64,000 nt of DNA. Source: Oxytricha trifallax (lineage: Eukaryota; Ciliophora; Spirotrichea; Sporadotrichida; Oxytrichidae). A program made the position numbers and the translations under genes. The first letter of the stretch is position 1; every line of letters starts with the position of its first letter. Below are positions 39,865 to 51,118 of this stretch, in pieces. The notes beneath the pieces are model-generated. The model saw nothing but the letters and a program-made list of their open reading frames with translations, did not search any database and had not been told where the DNA came from. The stretch lies in assembly GCA_000711775.1 (NCBI GenBank), contig ARYC01000470.1:33844-97843 (forward strand), given 5' to 3'.

Positions 39865-40063
39865 GACTGAGTCGGGCTTGACTGGTCCTCAATAAATTTC
39901 TTCCCATACACAATCGGATGCTGGAGACAAAAACAGTACAGTGTGGCAGTTCATGTTTTCGGCACAAAGGCCAGGAGATTGGGGGAGTCGAACTCGGCTG
40001 CTACCGCTTGCACCACAAGTCCTAGGTGGCCACCTCCTAGGACCATCCAAGCCCGACTCAGTC
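39865..40063 (-). mobile_element. 199-bp TIR element with tRNA-like core
   Basis: The ends GACTGAGTCGGGCTTGACTGGTCC and its inverted copy at 40040-40063 match at 22 of 24 positions. Inside, read on the minus strand, GTGGTGCAAGCGGTAGC resembles a tRNA A box and GAGTTCGACTCCC a B box. They are too close together for a complete tRNA, as though the anticodon arm were missing. An inner palindrome CCTAGGTGGCCACCT lies at 40021-40035. A tRNA-derived core with terminal inverted repeats is unusual, since SINEs normally lack TIRs. It is not annotated as a functional tRNA gene. Confidence 0.6.
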
Positions 40064-40069
40064 TTAATT

Positions 40070-42360
40070 ATTGATTTATATTACTTTTTTTTTACAATTC
40101 AATCTACCTAACTAAATATATAATTTTATAGAAATATATATATAAAATAAAAATATATTCTTAAATTTATATATCTGAAATCATCTTCACTAAACATAAT
40201 TCGAAATAGTAGTAACATCAATATTTTATTATTTAAGAATAATATATTTTTAGAAGTTGGCAAGTCGGTTTCTCGGTTAGAACAAAATGAAAGCCTGGTA
40301 TTGAACTTAAATTCACAAAAAAATAAGATTATAAATTAAAAATAAATTTATCAAACTATTGTAACCTATAAGCTCTCCACTGATTCACAATCTAAACCCA
40401 TTTGACGATTTATGACCCAGGCTAACAACCAAGAGACATTTTAATTTTGAATAGGGCATTTTAATAAATATTTTAGTACCTATAATTGACAAGCAAACAT
40501 AAAACAGAATTTTAAAAAAAGAACAATATGAACTGTGCTTAATTACTTAGGTATTTATTAAACAATAATTTTATTCTGATTAAAAAGGTCAGTAGCTAAT
40601 TAAAAAAAGCGAATCGGTAAACAAATCGATAAGGGATTAAGCTTATTAATAGAAAAGTGAGAGCAAGCTTAACTAATTAATAATAATTATAATTAATTAA
40701 AAGCTAATGGAATATTCCTAAATAAAGAAAAATATCAATTTAACAAATACGTAGATTCAACGAAGTTAGTTAGAAGGTAGACTTCGTAACAAATCAGAAT
40801 TGTTTTAATATCGACATTTTTTTGTAAGGGTAAAATTGTTAAACTATTGTAGGCGAAATATTCTAGCCCTCATATAAATAATGTAATTTAAGATCTAAGA
40901 GATGTGTAAAAGGATACCCAAATTTTAATAAATCAAATGAAGTTGTTTGGATTGAAGTCCTATTTTTTCCTAACGTAGTATGAAGAAAATGTGGGAAGTA
41001 GTAAAGGGGACTAGGATTTTATACAGTACCTTAATATTTATGATGGAACGAATGAGCTGCCAGTTCTTCAGTTATTTTCTGGCATTTTCGTCATTGTAAG
41101 ACACGAATATTTTAAGAAGATGGTTTAACATCAATAATAAATAAAGGCTTAGGTACTCAAATAATAGGGACCAAATTAATATTTTATTAGCAATGAGTGT
41201 AGATTTAAAAAAACCCTAACTCTAGTATGTAAAAATGGTTTAATCATATTTCAAAAAAGAGCGAAAAGGTAAAGTCCTTTTATAACTTAGACATGAACTT
41301 TGATTCAGAAGGATTAATGATAAGTAAACGAAAATGGATGATAGTTATAAGAATTTAAATGCAAGTTAATTTTAATAATTATATCACTATAATAAATGTA
41401 AATTAAAAAAACAAAATGTATCAACTTTCCAGTGACCTTCACACTTTTTTCGATTTTTCCATCAATTTACTCCACAGAATTGTGTGAGTTTCCTTGCTAA
41501 ATATCTGTCTAGATCAATAACCACCTCAACTGATCAAGACTTCGCAAAAATAATATTTTAGATATATTTTTTAATATTTACTATTATTTTGAGTGATCAC
41601 CCTAAACCAGCCTCTACGTATAATATTTCCATTTAAAAAAAAGAATGTTATAATTTGGTAGATTATTATAATGATACAAAATACACATTCCTATGCAAAA
41701 TAATTATTTATATATATACTAATCAAATCATTTAAAATATACATTAGTACTTGGTTACCATTTTGATTGTTTTATCATATTTGATCTAACAGCGATATAG
41801 TTCTCCAATTCCTCAATATATTAAATTTTACCTTACTGATTCTACGTTTCATAAATTCTTTAAGTTTCTAATGATATTACTTTATACTTTTAATTTTTTA
41901 TTAGACTTGTTCATTGTATTTGTATATTTTCTCTGCTCTCTATATCTTTTCTTTCAGGGAAATATATTAGTCCCTCAAAAATTCCTCTAGTAACTGTTAA
42001 AAATTCTTCAAAAAAATGTAGTTGTTGGATTAATTACAATGAAAATGATATTAAGGATTTAATATCATTTTTAAAAACTAAGTTAAGTTAGTAAAATTAA
42101 ATACTTGTACCTTGATATTGAGTGTCTGATTCTTCCAATAATCTAATTTTTCAATGAAATTAAAAATAAATAATAAATACAACTCATTCTTAGTTTTATA
42201 ATATTAATAATAAATTCTGAACCTCCTTATGTACAATCAATATACTCTTTAATTATCTATTTAATTTAAAAACTAAGAATATTATAATTTAGATTAAAGA
42301 TAAAAATTACAATTAATTCTTGTTACAAAAAAATTAAAAGTGTTTAAACATAATCTTCCA
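40070..42360. other. AT-rich stretch, no gene recognised
   Basis: No supported gene or repeat was found. Short less AT-rich patches (40740-41110) did not yield a readable frame. Confidence 0.4.
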
Positions 42361-42366
42361 ATAGTA

Positions 42367-43262
42367 TCACTCTTTTAAATTCTAATTATTTAATTTCTTT
42401 GATTTGAGCCCAATACTAACCCAACCAAGATTTCTGTTAATCCACCTTGCATATACATCTAAGAACAAGCTGCAAGAACAATATTCATCTATCATTTATT
42501 AAATCAGTTTTGGTTTTAAGATCTTAATTTTCTAAAATCAATAAATGCATTCTTGATTTTCTATATGTTAGATATTTGTTCTAAATAAGCCATATCACCT
42601 TTCTCCAACAATACACACTTTCATGCAATATTAGAATACTCTTCCTAATCTACTTCTCAAGTCTTGACCGTTATCTGTTTTAATTCAACTTACAGTTTCC
42701 ATAATTTTGAACCCTCTACTTTTTGAATATGTTCTTACATTATATTTTTTTGAATTTATTATCCATAGAAATACGTACCCTTTTTCTTGTACTATAACTA
42801 TTGGGACTGGCATTATCTCTTCATCAGTCATTGTGTCATATCCTAAATTTTAACCTGTATCTGGGTGAGTCATATCAGACATGACAACATCAAATAACTA
42901 TAAATTATACTTTCTTATTCCCCAATTTCTGAGTTAAATACATTCTTCTTCATAACCTCTTAATACAACTTTGAAGGCATCTATTTCTGCAATATCATGT
43001 CCTTTTAATTTATTATGAAATACTAAAACTGCTTTTCGTGTATATGACTTCTAACAACTGCACTTGAATGATTTCACTGATTTTATAATTTCAGATATTT
43101 TCTGGTGATCTCTGGAGAAATATTTGTAGACTTCAACTGAAGTCTCTCCTTTGTATTTTTCCTTGCACGATTTACAATGGGGACATTTAAATTTGCCGTC
43201 TTCTTTATTTTGCTTTTTATCTTTTCTTGATTTATCTCGTCTTGCATTCGCTAATATAAATA
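42367..43262 (-). pseudogene. MT-A70 adenine methyltransferase A with zinc fingers
   Basis: The MT-A70 family transfers methyl from SAM to adenine N6 in RNA or, in ciliates (MTA1/MTA9), DNA. The minus strand reads two Cys/His zinc-finger-like blocks (FKCPHCKSCKEKY, FKCSCQKSYTRKAVLVFH). The catalytic domain follows: LFDVVMSDMTHP where DPPW is expected, YDTMTDEEIMPVPIVI, EKGYVFLWIINSKKY, IKTDNGQDLRSRLGRVF, and the C-terminal FLDVYARWINRNLGWVSIG before TGA at 42367-42369. The DPPW motif is lost, and a TGA sits where the family has Trp before IKTD. A frameshift precedes the last block. No start codon was found. An IS630-type transposase lies 0.7 kb upstream on the same strand. The family call is strong; activity is unlikely. 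Confidence 0.8.
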
Positions 43263-43929
43263 TTGTTATTATTATTATTATTGAATTTAAGCCCCCCTTT
43301 AAATTTATTATTTACTTATAATTTAAACTATCTTGTTAAATTACATATAAAAAAATGTCTTATTCAATTCTGATCACAATTTTAATCTTCCATCATTGCC
43401 AGATTCCATTAAAAAAATTTGTCCAATTTATAATAATAGTTTTTTGTTATAAATTTACTGCTTTTATAAAATTAAAAATAACTCCAATATGTTTATAATT
43501 TCCTTAAACTTTGTAATAAAATACCAAAATTTCAATTTCTATTTATATAAATTTAAAATTTTAGAAAATCAAAGTTAAAAAATTCAAATAAAGCTATTAA
43601 GGAATTTAAGTAATTAAATCAAATTATTATGCTTAAAATTTTTCAAAAATAAATCATAAGAAATGACTATATATTTATTTAATATATTGTATTTTAGGGG
43701 CTGTATTTAGATTATTAAAAACTTCGAAACCTCCTGAATAAAGAAAAAAAAAATTAATTAAATTATTAATTTTATTGGTTATTTGATTTAAAGTTTAAAT
43801 AAAAATTTCGAAAAATAAAGTTGGGAAGCATTTAATTCAATACTCTTATAAATGATATGAATAATGAGCTGATTTTAAGCAACTGTACGAATTTTTCTTA
43901 ACCCATTTAAAATCTTTTAACTAGATCAT

Positions 43930-44640
43930 TTTATGAAATTAATAATATACTAATATCTAGAACTTTAAACTGATTTTTTATTTATATTAGAATATGCTTT
44001 TTCAATTGGAGCACAAAAAAGCAAGGTTAACTAATAAAGTCCAAGAAACATGACTGAAAGATTTTATAGCCTGAACTTTTACAAAACAAGAGCACTCTTG
44101 TGATATGTGGCATTATCTAAAATAAGAAATACTTTTTTCTCCAGTTTGAAAAAAAGAATCTAAGCATTAAATCAATAAGAGAACAAAGTCGAGGAAAAAT
44201 GTGCCATTATTCTTTCCTAAATTAATTCTATAAGCTAATCAGCCATCACTAAATGCAGCAACCATTTTGTAAACTTTAAATATTCTAACCAATTTATACA
44301 TGTAATTTTAACTCCTTTCAAACTCCATGTCTTTCAAATATATGACTAATTATTTTGAAACTGCTTTCATCTATATTAATTTCAAATTTTCCTTAGTTCA
44401 TTGAGTCAATGTAATGAATTGCTACAAGTTGCCTCTATTTCTTACAGTCAGGGTTGTTCGCCCTCTAATCGATTGGATAAACTTTCTTAAATTTCATTCA
44501 AAATTATCTTTTCAGATTTTTCACACAGTTGATTAAGACGCTCAAATTCTTTTTTGTATTTATAAGACTTCTTGAACCTGCTTAACTGATTTTATTAAGT
44601 CTTTTCCTTTTGAGTTTTTTTTAATAAACCAATAAAAACA
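43930..44640 (-). pseudogene. IS630/Tc1-type DDE transposase A
   Basis: The minus strand shows FEINIDESSFKII (first Asp, 44360-44377), KMVAAFSDGQLAYRINLGKN, FFLDFVLLLIQCLDSFF, FLILDNATYHKSALVL (second Asp, 44100-44122) and CAPIEKAYSNIN (catalytic Glu, 43989-44012). These are the three acidic blocks of DDE_3 transposases in the right order and spacing. At least two frameshifts and a TGA break the gene. The catalytic residues themselves are still readable, so decay may be moderate. It sits upstream of MT-A70 gene A on the same strand. Confidence 0.8.
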
Positions 44641-44649
44641 ATTTATGAT

Positions 44650-45846
44650 AAATTATCTTTATGGTGATTGTTAGAATGTTTGGGATTTCATTATCTTCAA
44701 TTAATCTTTAAGCTGAAATAATTTAATAAGATTAAACATGTTTATCATAGACCTTTGCATCAATTAAGATATTGTGAATCCTCATTTACATACAGATCTT
44801 TTATTAGCGCTTATTACTTTATTTTTTATATTTTATTATAATTAATCTATGAAAAGGCTCCTATAGAAACATTATAACCATTAAAAATTAAAAAGGAAAT
44901 TTTAAAAAATCAACTGAGTTTTATCTGTGCTACTTGAGCTCCTATTTATTTTATAGTAGCGATAGTTTTAAAAATTTTTAATGAGTCTTAGGTTTACACT
45001 TATTAAGATAATTATATGCTATTTTGTTCCAAGATATTTTAAAGTTTTTTTCTGATTAAACAATCTGCTCATTTGATAGCACACTCATTTCAAAATTTCC
45101 ATTTCTAATGATTTATCATTCTTAATGTATCCAGTCTGACGTCTTTTATTTATAGTTCATTTTTTTAAGATTTTTACTCTAAATTTTAACTTTAGTATAA
45201 GTCAACTTAATCAAATTATAAAAATCCAGATCTTCATTGTCAATTACTATTAATAGCGTTGTCTTGTATAGCATTTATTCGTCTTTTGATGAATTTTAGA
45301 TGACATTAAATCTGCACAAATAGTCATGATCCTCATTATTTGTAGAATCAATCTTTAATTTGATCTGATAAATTATCGAATGACTTAATAATTTAACTCT
45401 GGTTTCAAATTCTATTGTAAAATTCCTAATAGACATTTTAAACTAAAAGGATTTCTCTATTGCAAAATCATTTGTTTAAAAAGTACTTACAGAATAAATT
45501 AAAGTTAATAATTTATTATAATTTAATTGATTAACTTTATACTAAGCTTGCCCTTCATTTTAAGGCACCATTGTACATGTAGTGAAAAAATATATAAATG
45601 GAAAATGATCTTCAGGAAATATTTGTTAGTTAATACAATCGAAGATTAGAAATAAAAAGGAATTATACTACTTTTTGACTCAGGAGGGAGGGGCTTACTA
45701 ACCTAAAATAATCTTCTCAAATATTAACTTTTTTAAAGCATTTTAAGGGTAAAAAAGAGGTTTAATTATTGTTATTAAACATTATATAGCATCTAAAAAG
45801 ATGCGATGTTATTGTATGATAATTGTTCAAAATATAAATAAAAATA
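44650..45846. other. AT-rich spacer, no gene recognised
   Basis: The upstream part (44650-45460) may include the degraded transposase N-terminus, but no frame could be followed. Confidence 0.35.
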
Positions 45847-45910
45847 AGGGCTGAACAGAATAATTTCTATTTTGAGATTTTTATTTTTATTAAATTATGA
45901 AAATAAAACC
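45847..45910 (+). repeat. Single unit of the AGGGCTGAACAG repeat
   Basis: AGGGCTGAACAGAATAATTT followed by a TTTTGAGATTTTTATTTTTA tract matches units at 57376, 57469, 57562, 59392 and 59484, all in the same orientation. Here it lies just beyond the 3' end of MT-A70 gene B. The recurrent position 3' of minus-strand genes suggests a subterminal element repeat or a 3'-end signal region. Confidence 0.65.
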
Positions 45911-45987
45911 CCTTAAGTCATATAAGAATAAGAATAGGTGAATCTTAATAAAATTAATTTATTTATTATTGATTGTAAAATGATTTG

Positions 45988-47490
45988 TCAAATTATAATA
46001 AGATTTTGAGAATTAATGCTTTTAAGATTTTCTTTGAGATGCTTTTTTCTTGCTTTCTCTTGTTAAGGCTTCTATCTTGTGATGGACTCGTTCCAGATTG
46101 TTAACCATTTTTCTCATTGATTGTGCACTCTTCCAAATATCTCTAAATATTTGCCATCTGGGCAAAATTACTCAATAATTTGATAAAGTGGCTTTCTGGA
46201 GGATTCGGTTACCTTACCACTATAATATTTGGAGCCTTGTGAGTTTTTTTGTTTCTGATTATTCAGCAAATTTGCCTTTCTTCCTAGCAACAATTTAAAA
46301 CTCAGCAAAATGTCTTAGATAAAATCCTATATTATCGCTCAAAAGATTCTCTTTGCTGATCTTGATCCATGTAATTAACTCGATTCTTTCTTATCTAATC
46401 TTTTCTAAGTATTGCAGTGCTACCTCTAATTTTTGTTAGTAATCTACAAAAATAAATAACCATTTTACTGCAATCTATGGATTGGAATCTTAGTCATTAA
46501 TTGAGAGACTGAGAGTGTTAAATAGTTGAGATTGATTACAGTACTGTCCCAAGGAGCGACAGCCACGATTACATCAAATAAATTTCCAATTAATCCTCTT
46601 TTTGCATCATTTATCACTTGATCCCAGCTTGTTATCAAGAATTGATCCCTAATAAGAAACCGAATCACCCATAGTCTGCCTCAGTCCCCAGTTGAAGAAT
46701 TTCATCTGATGCTTTTTTTAAATACCATTTTTCATATCCTGTACTATTTCTTGTATTGATCTCTTTGTGAAGCTTTGATGTTCTAGCAGGTATTAATTGT
46801 CACATGTTGCTTTTTTATTATTTTGTTTTTAATATTTCATTTTATCATCGTTAAATACTTTTTTCTGAAACTATTTAATCCTTAACTAGTTCTGATTGAT
46901 TGTTTCTGAAAAGATTTCCAAAATTTATTATTCTTATTCCTTATATTTTTCCCTTAATTCGTCCCTTTCTTACTCCACTATTTTTAATCTTTTAATCAAA
47001 CTGATGACTTTAATCCTCCTTCTCCTACATTATTTGTTCAATAATCTTCTTGCAATTTAAATTTGTGCAAAAAGACTCCTCATTTGATTAACTGACTTCA
47101 ACTCTTGATAAAATTGCATTTTAATCAGCTGGTTTATATTTATTGATTTATTATAATATATTAATTGAAAATTTTGAAAATTTGTGGCAGAAATCAAACT
47201 CTTGAGTTTAATCTTTGTCTCGGCAATCACTATTGTCCCTGAAATATTCTTTTTCTCCATGCCCTACTTATACCATTTCTTGTATTCGCCATAGTTATCT
47301 AACTTGAATTGCAAATCTGTGATTTAATCGTTAGTAAGATTAAAGTTTTCAGTAAGTCTTTTCCAGTATCTTTGTAAGTTAATGAATTTAAATCCATTTG
47401 GCTTGTTTCTTTTCCTCTTTCGAATTTTATTCTATTTCTTAATTGCAATTGCATTTGATTATTGCTGATTCTTTAATTGACTCATTGACA
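45988..47490 (-). pseudogene. MT-A70 adenine methyltransferase B
   Basis: The likely start is ATG at 47490 (MSQLKNQQQSNAIAIKKQNK). A basic, coiled-coil-prone N-terminal half (KIRKRKRNK; EQERDELREKYKEQEQQ) precedes the catalytic domain. That domain has NLFDVIVAVAPWD (46540-46580; DPPW degraded to VAPW), YLTLSVSQLMTKIPIHRLQQ, NGYLFLQITNKN, RQERIELITWIKISKENLL, LRHFAEFQIVARKK and DGKYLEIFGRVHN (46122-46148). Each is a known MT-A70 block in the right order. TGA ends the frame at 45988-45990. At least three frameshifts and a TGA in the last block make it a pseudogene. It resembles the ciliate MTA1/MTA9 DNA-methyltransferase type more than I can prove by eye. Confidence 0.8.
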
Positions 47491-47589
47491 TTTATTTATC
47501 AATTTTTTATCTTTGCCCCAAAGATTAATCCCAAGTACTAAGTGTAGAATTTCTGAATCCATAGTTTAAATCAAATCTTTAGCAAGTTT

Positions 47590-47745
47590 ATGAAAATTGT
47601 TATAAATTTGCTAAATAATGTTGAGGGTAGTATTGATTCTCAATATGATGGAAGCCCTGAATCTAGCTAGTCTATGAGTTATTTTGAGTTTGGTACTGAG
47701 TATAATAGCATTGATAGGCTTATGATTAAAGTAGGAATTGATTGA
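47590..47745 (+). CDS. Candidate 51-aa acidic protein
   Basis: ATG at 47590 to TGA at 47743-47745 gives 51 residues with one TAG as Gln (MKIVINLLNNVEGSIDSQYD...). It starts 100 bases from the start of MT-A70 gene B and runs away from it. It is rich in Ser, Asp and Glu, unlike chance frames here, but too short to be sure. No family was recognised. Confidence 0.25.
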
Positions 47746-48094
47746 TGTAATTTGTGGCTTGTCCAAAATAAAATAAAAATTTTATTATTATAGGACAGAG
47801 TCAAATTATACTTACAAATCCCTCAACCTGAAATTAAATATTCAAGTGTGTGGGAATAGGGGAAATGTTATATTAAGAAGGTCTTAAACGAAAAATATTA
47901 TTATTATAATAACATTATTTAATCTTTTTAAATTAACTTCAAGTAGAATGATTTTGATAAGAGCAGTAGTTGTGTACTACTGTATAACTTTCTTTACAGC
48001 TAAGAGTTTTTATCCGGTTTAAAATAATTATAATTAATTTTAAATTTTATTATTTCTTAGATAAGTTAAGTCTTAACCCTTTGTTCTTGATAAG

Positions 48095-48763
48095 TGATTT
48101 TTAAATTAGATGTAGTTAATAATGCTGAGGCCTTAGTAATCTTCAATGATAATCTCGTCAATTAAAAAATTCAAGACTTCCCTTATAAAATTCTTAAACT
48201 GTAAGTAAAAACTTCCCTTCCAAGCATACGCTAGTGGTATTATGTACTGCAATGGATATTGTAATAATTTTCTTTTTTTCCATTCTAGGCAAGCAAAATT
48301 TAAAGCAAATTTAATAAATCAACAAGAAGAATTATGTAATGAACTCACCTATTGTTTCAACTATCTTCAAGGTCTCCTGTATCTGATGTGATCCTCATTA
48401 AATGTAAGATTTTTTAAAACGCTTCTGCTATAAGACTATAAGTAGATTTCCAGCAGTGGCAACTTTATGTTTATAAAAGTCAAACAGTCATCTTAATTGC
48501 GAAGAATCAGCTACACATGGAACAAGTGTGCAATTTTTAGACATCAAAATTAAATATTCTTAGAAATTTCCAGGCAATATTAATTACTCCAGGGATTTAT
48601 TAAACGAACCAAAATGGCTCTCCACAGATGAACTTAAATTATGAATTTCTTGCCAGACCCGCAACAGCATTTCTAGGACGATTTTGAAGACTATCTTGCC
48701 TTCCAAAGATCTCGCAATATTCTAACAACCCGATTATTAAGCAAACCATTTTTTAATCTCTGA
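48095..48763 (+). pseudogene. Spliced gene of unknown function
   Basis: A plus-strand exon (VVNNAEALVIFNDNLVNQK) ends at an 88-base intron (48201-48288, GTAAGT...CTAG). Joining the exons keeps the frame and continues LQAKFKANLINQQEEL CNELTYCFNYLQ until a TGA. A further frame gives AVATLCLQKSNSHL, NEPKWLSTDELKL and, after a one-base shift, DPQQHFQDDFEDYLAFQRSR. The final TGA is at 48761-48763. TAA/TAG serve as Gln several times. The in-frame splice argues for a real gene. No family was recognised. It lies between MT-A70 gene B and transposase B, on the opposite strand. Confidence 0.45.
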
Positions 48764-49499
48764 GCATTTGCTCATCAGGCTCAATGATTGAATGTTTATA
48801 GGTGTTGTCAAACTCTGATTATGGATGGTTGTGAGTATTACAAATAACTTAGGCTCGCAAAATAAACCCCAATAGCCTAAAGCTTATTTTAATTAGGACG
48901 TTCACTATTTTCGAAACAACTCAACGAAATTTATGCCAAGTCCATTATGGCTTCTTTTGAATACCGCGTCTGTTAAGTTGAAGTAAACTATTTTTGTGTT
49001 AATAAATGTTGCACGACTCCTCTAGTTGGAATTCCCAAAGTATAAGCGATGCAATTTGATAGCATATTTCCAAATTAGTAGTAATGACAAGATTTTGGAA
49101 AGTATTGAATATGAAGATAAATAAGTGCTTTCAATTATATTAAGAAAATTAAACAGGACTCAATTTAACTATAGAAACTTTTTTTATTTAAAAAACATAA
49201 TGGTATTTAAAAACATTAATAGATCGATGCATGTCAATACGATAGACCATAATAAGCGCATCAGGACTTACAAATAATAGTAATTATAACTTTTTCTTTT
49301 GAAGTCGAAGTCTCCTAACTCGATTGAATATGTAACAATTAGTTCATATTGGCTTAAGAACGAGGAATTTCAGATAATATTAAAGAGCTTTTAGAAAGAT
49401 TTTTGAATCCAAGAGTAGTCTAAGGAAGAGTAATGCGATGCTAATACGGCAATGAGCAGAGCCCTATAGGAAATTTGTAAATATCATTAAAGTTATACA

Positions 49500-50260
49500 G
49501 TACTTTTTATCGGCAAACTTGAATTATGAAGCTTATTTATGGCATTTATAAATGAAAAGAGGGTTTCAATTGGTGCTAGATCGAACTAATAAGGGCCCAG
49601 GAATGATAAGCAGCGTTATCAAGCATTATTATAGTATCTACATCCAATAAGGGTCATTAGAGTCTATCCTTTAAATCAGCAAAAGGATAAAATAATAAAC
49701 TGTCAAGCTATAATTTAGACCTTGATTTAGGGTCAAATTTAATTCCCCAGACGAGCTTATTCCAGCAATAATGCTAACCTATTTAATTCTTGAAAGAGTA
49801 GAGTATAACGTTTCACACCTCAAAACGCCGAACTTTATCGAGGGTTCTTTATTCATTAAATGCTACTCTCTTCAATGTATGTAATTTCAATACCCATTTT
49901 CATCAGCTCAATATAATTATTGCCTGCTAGCTATCTTTGGAGCATGGACTTTTCCCCATTTGTTCTCTTGTCAACGCTGTAGACTTTTTTATAGGAAAGG
50001 CCACCTTCTATCTGACAACCTTGCTGAGATAACTTAAAGATATCTTTATTCAAAACTAAGTTAACAGAAACTACTAAAGCTATGATAGTGTTTTAATCTC
50101 TCTTTTGTTGGCAAGAAAATCAATAATTGAACTGTAAAGTGATTCAGGAAGCCTTGACTTAATTAATTTCTTGATGTTAGAAGTTTGGCCACTTCTTGCT
50201 CTCTGAATTTTTAAAGCCTTTTGACCATATACCTAATAACTTTTTATCATCGTTAAATTA
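49500..50260 (-). pseudogene. IS630/Tc1-type DDE transposase B
   Basis: From right to left on the minus strand: an N-terminal DNA-binding-like region (KKLIKSRLPESLYSSIIDFL, near 50120-50180, and ISLSYLSKVVRQKVAFPIKK); IEITYIEESSI (49859-49885), where the first catalytic Asp appears as Glu; IIAGISSSGELN; IIMLDNAAYHSWA (second Asp, 49600-49629); and LAPIETLFSFINAIN (catalytic Glu, 49553-49576). The blocks match transposase A closely in pattern (LDNATYHKS, CAPIEKAYSNIN), so A and B are one family. Frameshifts interrupt every junction. It lies between MT-A70 B and the intact 22 kDa-like gene. Confidence 0.75.
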
Positions 50261-50261
50261 A

Positions 50262-50890
50262 AGTGTAAGTGCAGGACTCTTTGTAATAGAGCTAAATAAT
50301 CTTGTTTACAAATCATTTTGAAATATTGAAACTGTATGATCTTTAATTAAATCTGTGCAAGCTAAAAAATAGTTTTAATTTGAAATGCATAGCTTATCTA
50401 TCATCCTCTCAAGAGTTTCAGCATTCCAGTCTTGAATGACTTGCTTAGCATCCAGAAATTACTTTACTTCTCTATCTAGGTCATCTTCGTTGAAATTAAT
50501 TCCTTATTTTCTCAGTACAAACTAAATATGGAGTCTACAGCCCAAATTAAATGATTCAATCAAAGCATTTTTAGTTAGCAAACTTAAATAAAAATTTGAG
50601 TTCCCACCCGACTCCATTTGAAATCTAGGATCGAGCTTTTATCACTATAGGTTGAAATTCTCTAAAAATTCGATGCCGCCTTCTCAATTTCTTCAATATC
50701 CTATACAGTCCATTTAATTACTGAAATTCAAGAAGAGTCAATCACCTTATTGGATAGGAGTTCAGTCCAGACTTAGGTTAAATTTGGATTATAAGGAGTC
50801 TCAATAATTGAGCTACTCTGCTCCTCGCCTTCCTCTATGATAGATTCACTACTATCTCCTTATTCTATCTTCCTGAAGAATCTATATAAG
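50262..50890 (-). pseudogene. Hypothetical protein upstream of transposase B
   Basis: Minus-strand frames read RFFRKIEQGDSSESIIEEGE, then TPYNPNLTQVWTELLSNKVI. After one shift at the ATG of 50617 comes NALIESFNLGCRLHIQFVLR, followed by INFNEDDLDREVKQFLDAKQ. It is acidic at the start and helical-looking later, with few TGA codons. It may be a separate gene or a long N-terminal extension of transposase B. No family was recognised. Confidence 0.4.
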
Positions 50891-51118
50891 GTAGTTTGTT
50901 TTTAATTAATTCTCTGTGATTTTTCTATTTCTCTGCTAAAGTTATTTATATTGAGAGTGAAAGGATTCTTTTATACAGTAATGCTTTTTGAGAAAAAATA
51001 TTTTGGTTTTCCCTATTTTATAATTATATATATATATAATGCTCATAATTAATTAATATAATCTTTGTTAATTTAAGACCCCTCAATTAACTACTACAAA
51101 AAAGTGCAACAAATAAGA

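Noticed and set aside
39960-40040. Functional tRNA gene
   Set aside because: The A-box and B-box are too close and no anticodon stem can be placed between them.
42700-42720. TGA as a sense codon (Trp) in this organism
   Set aside because: A TGA falls where MT-A70 proteins have Trp, but intact genes end cleanly at TGA and the same pseudogenes also carry frameshifts, so mutation is simpler.
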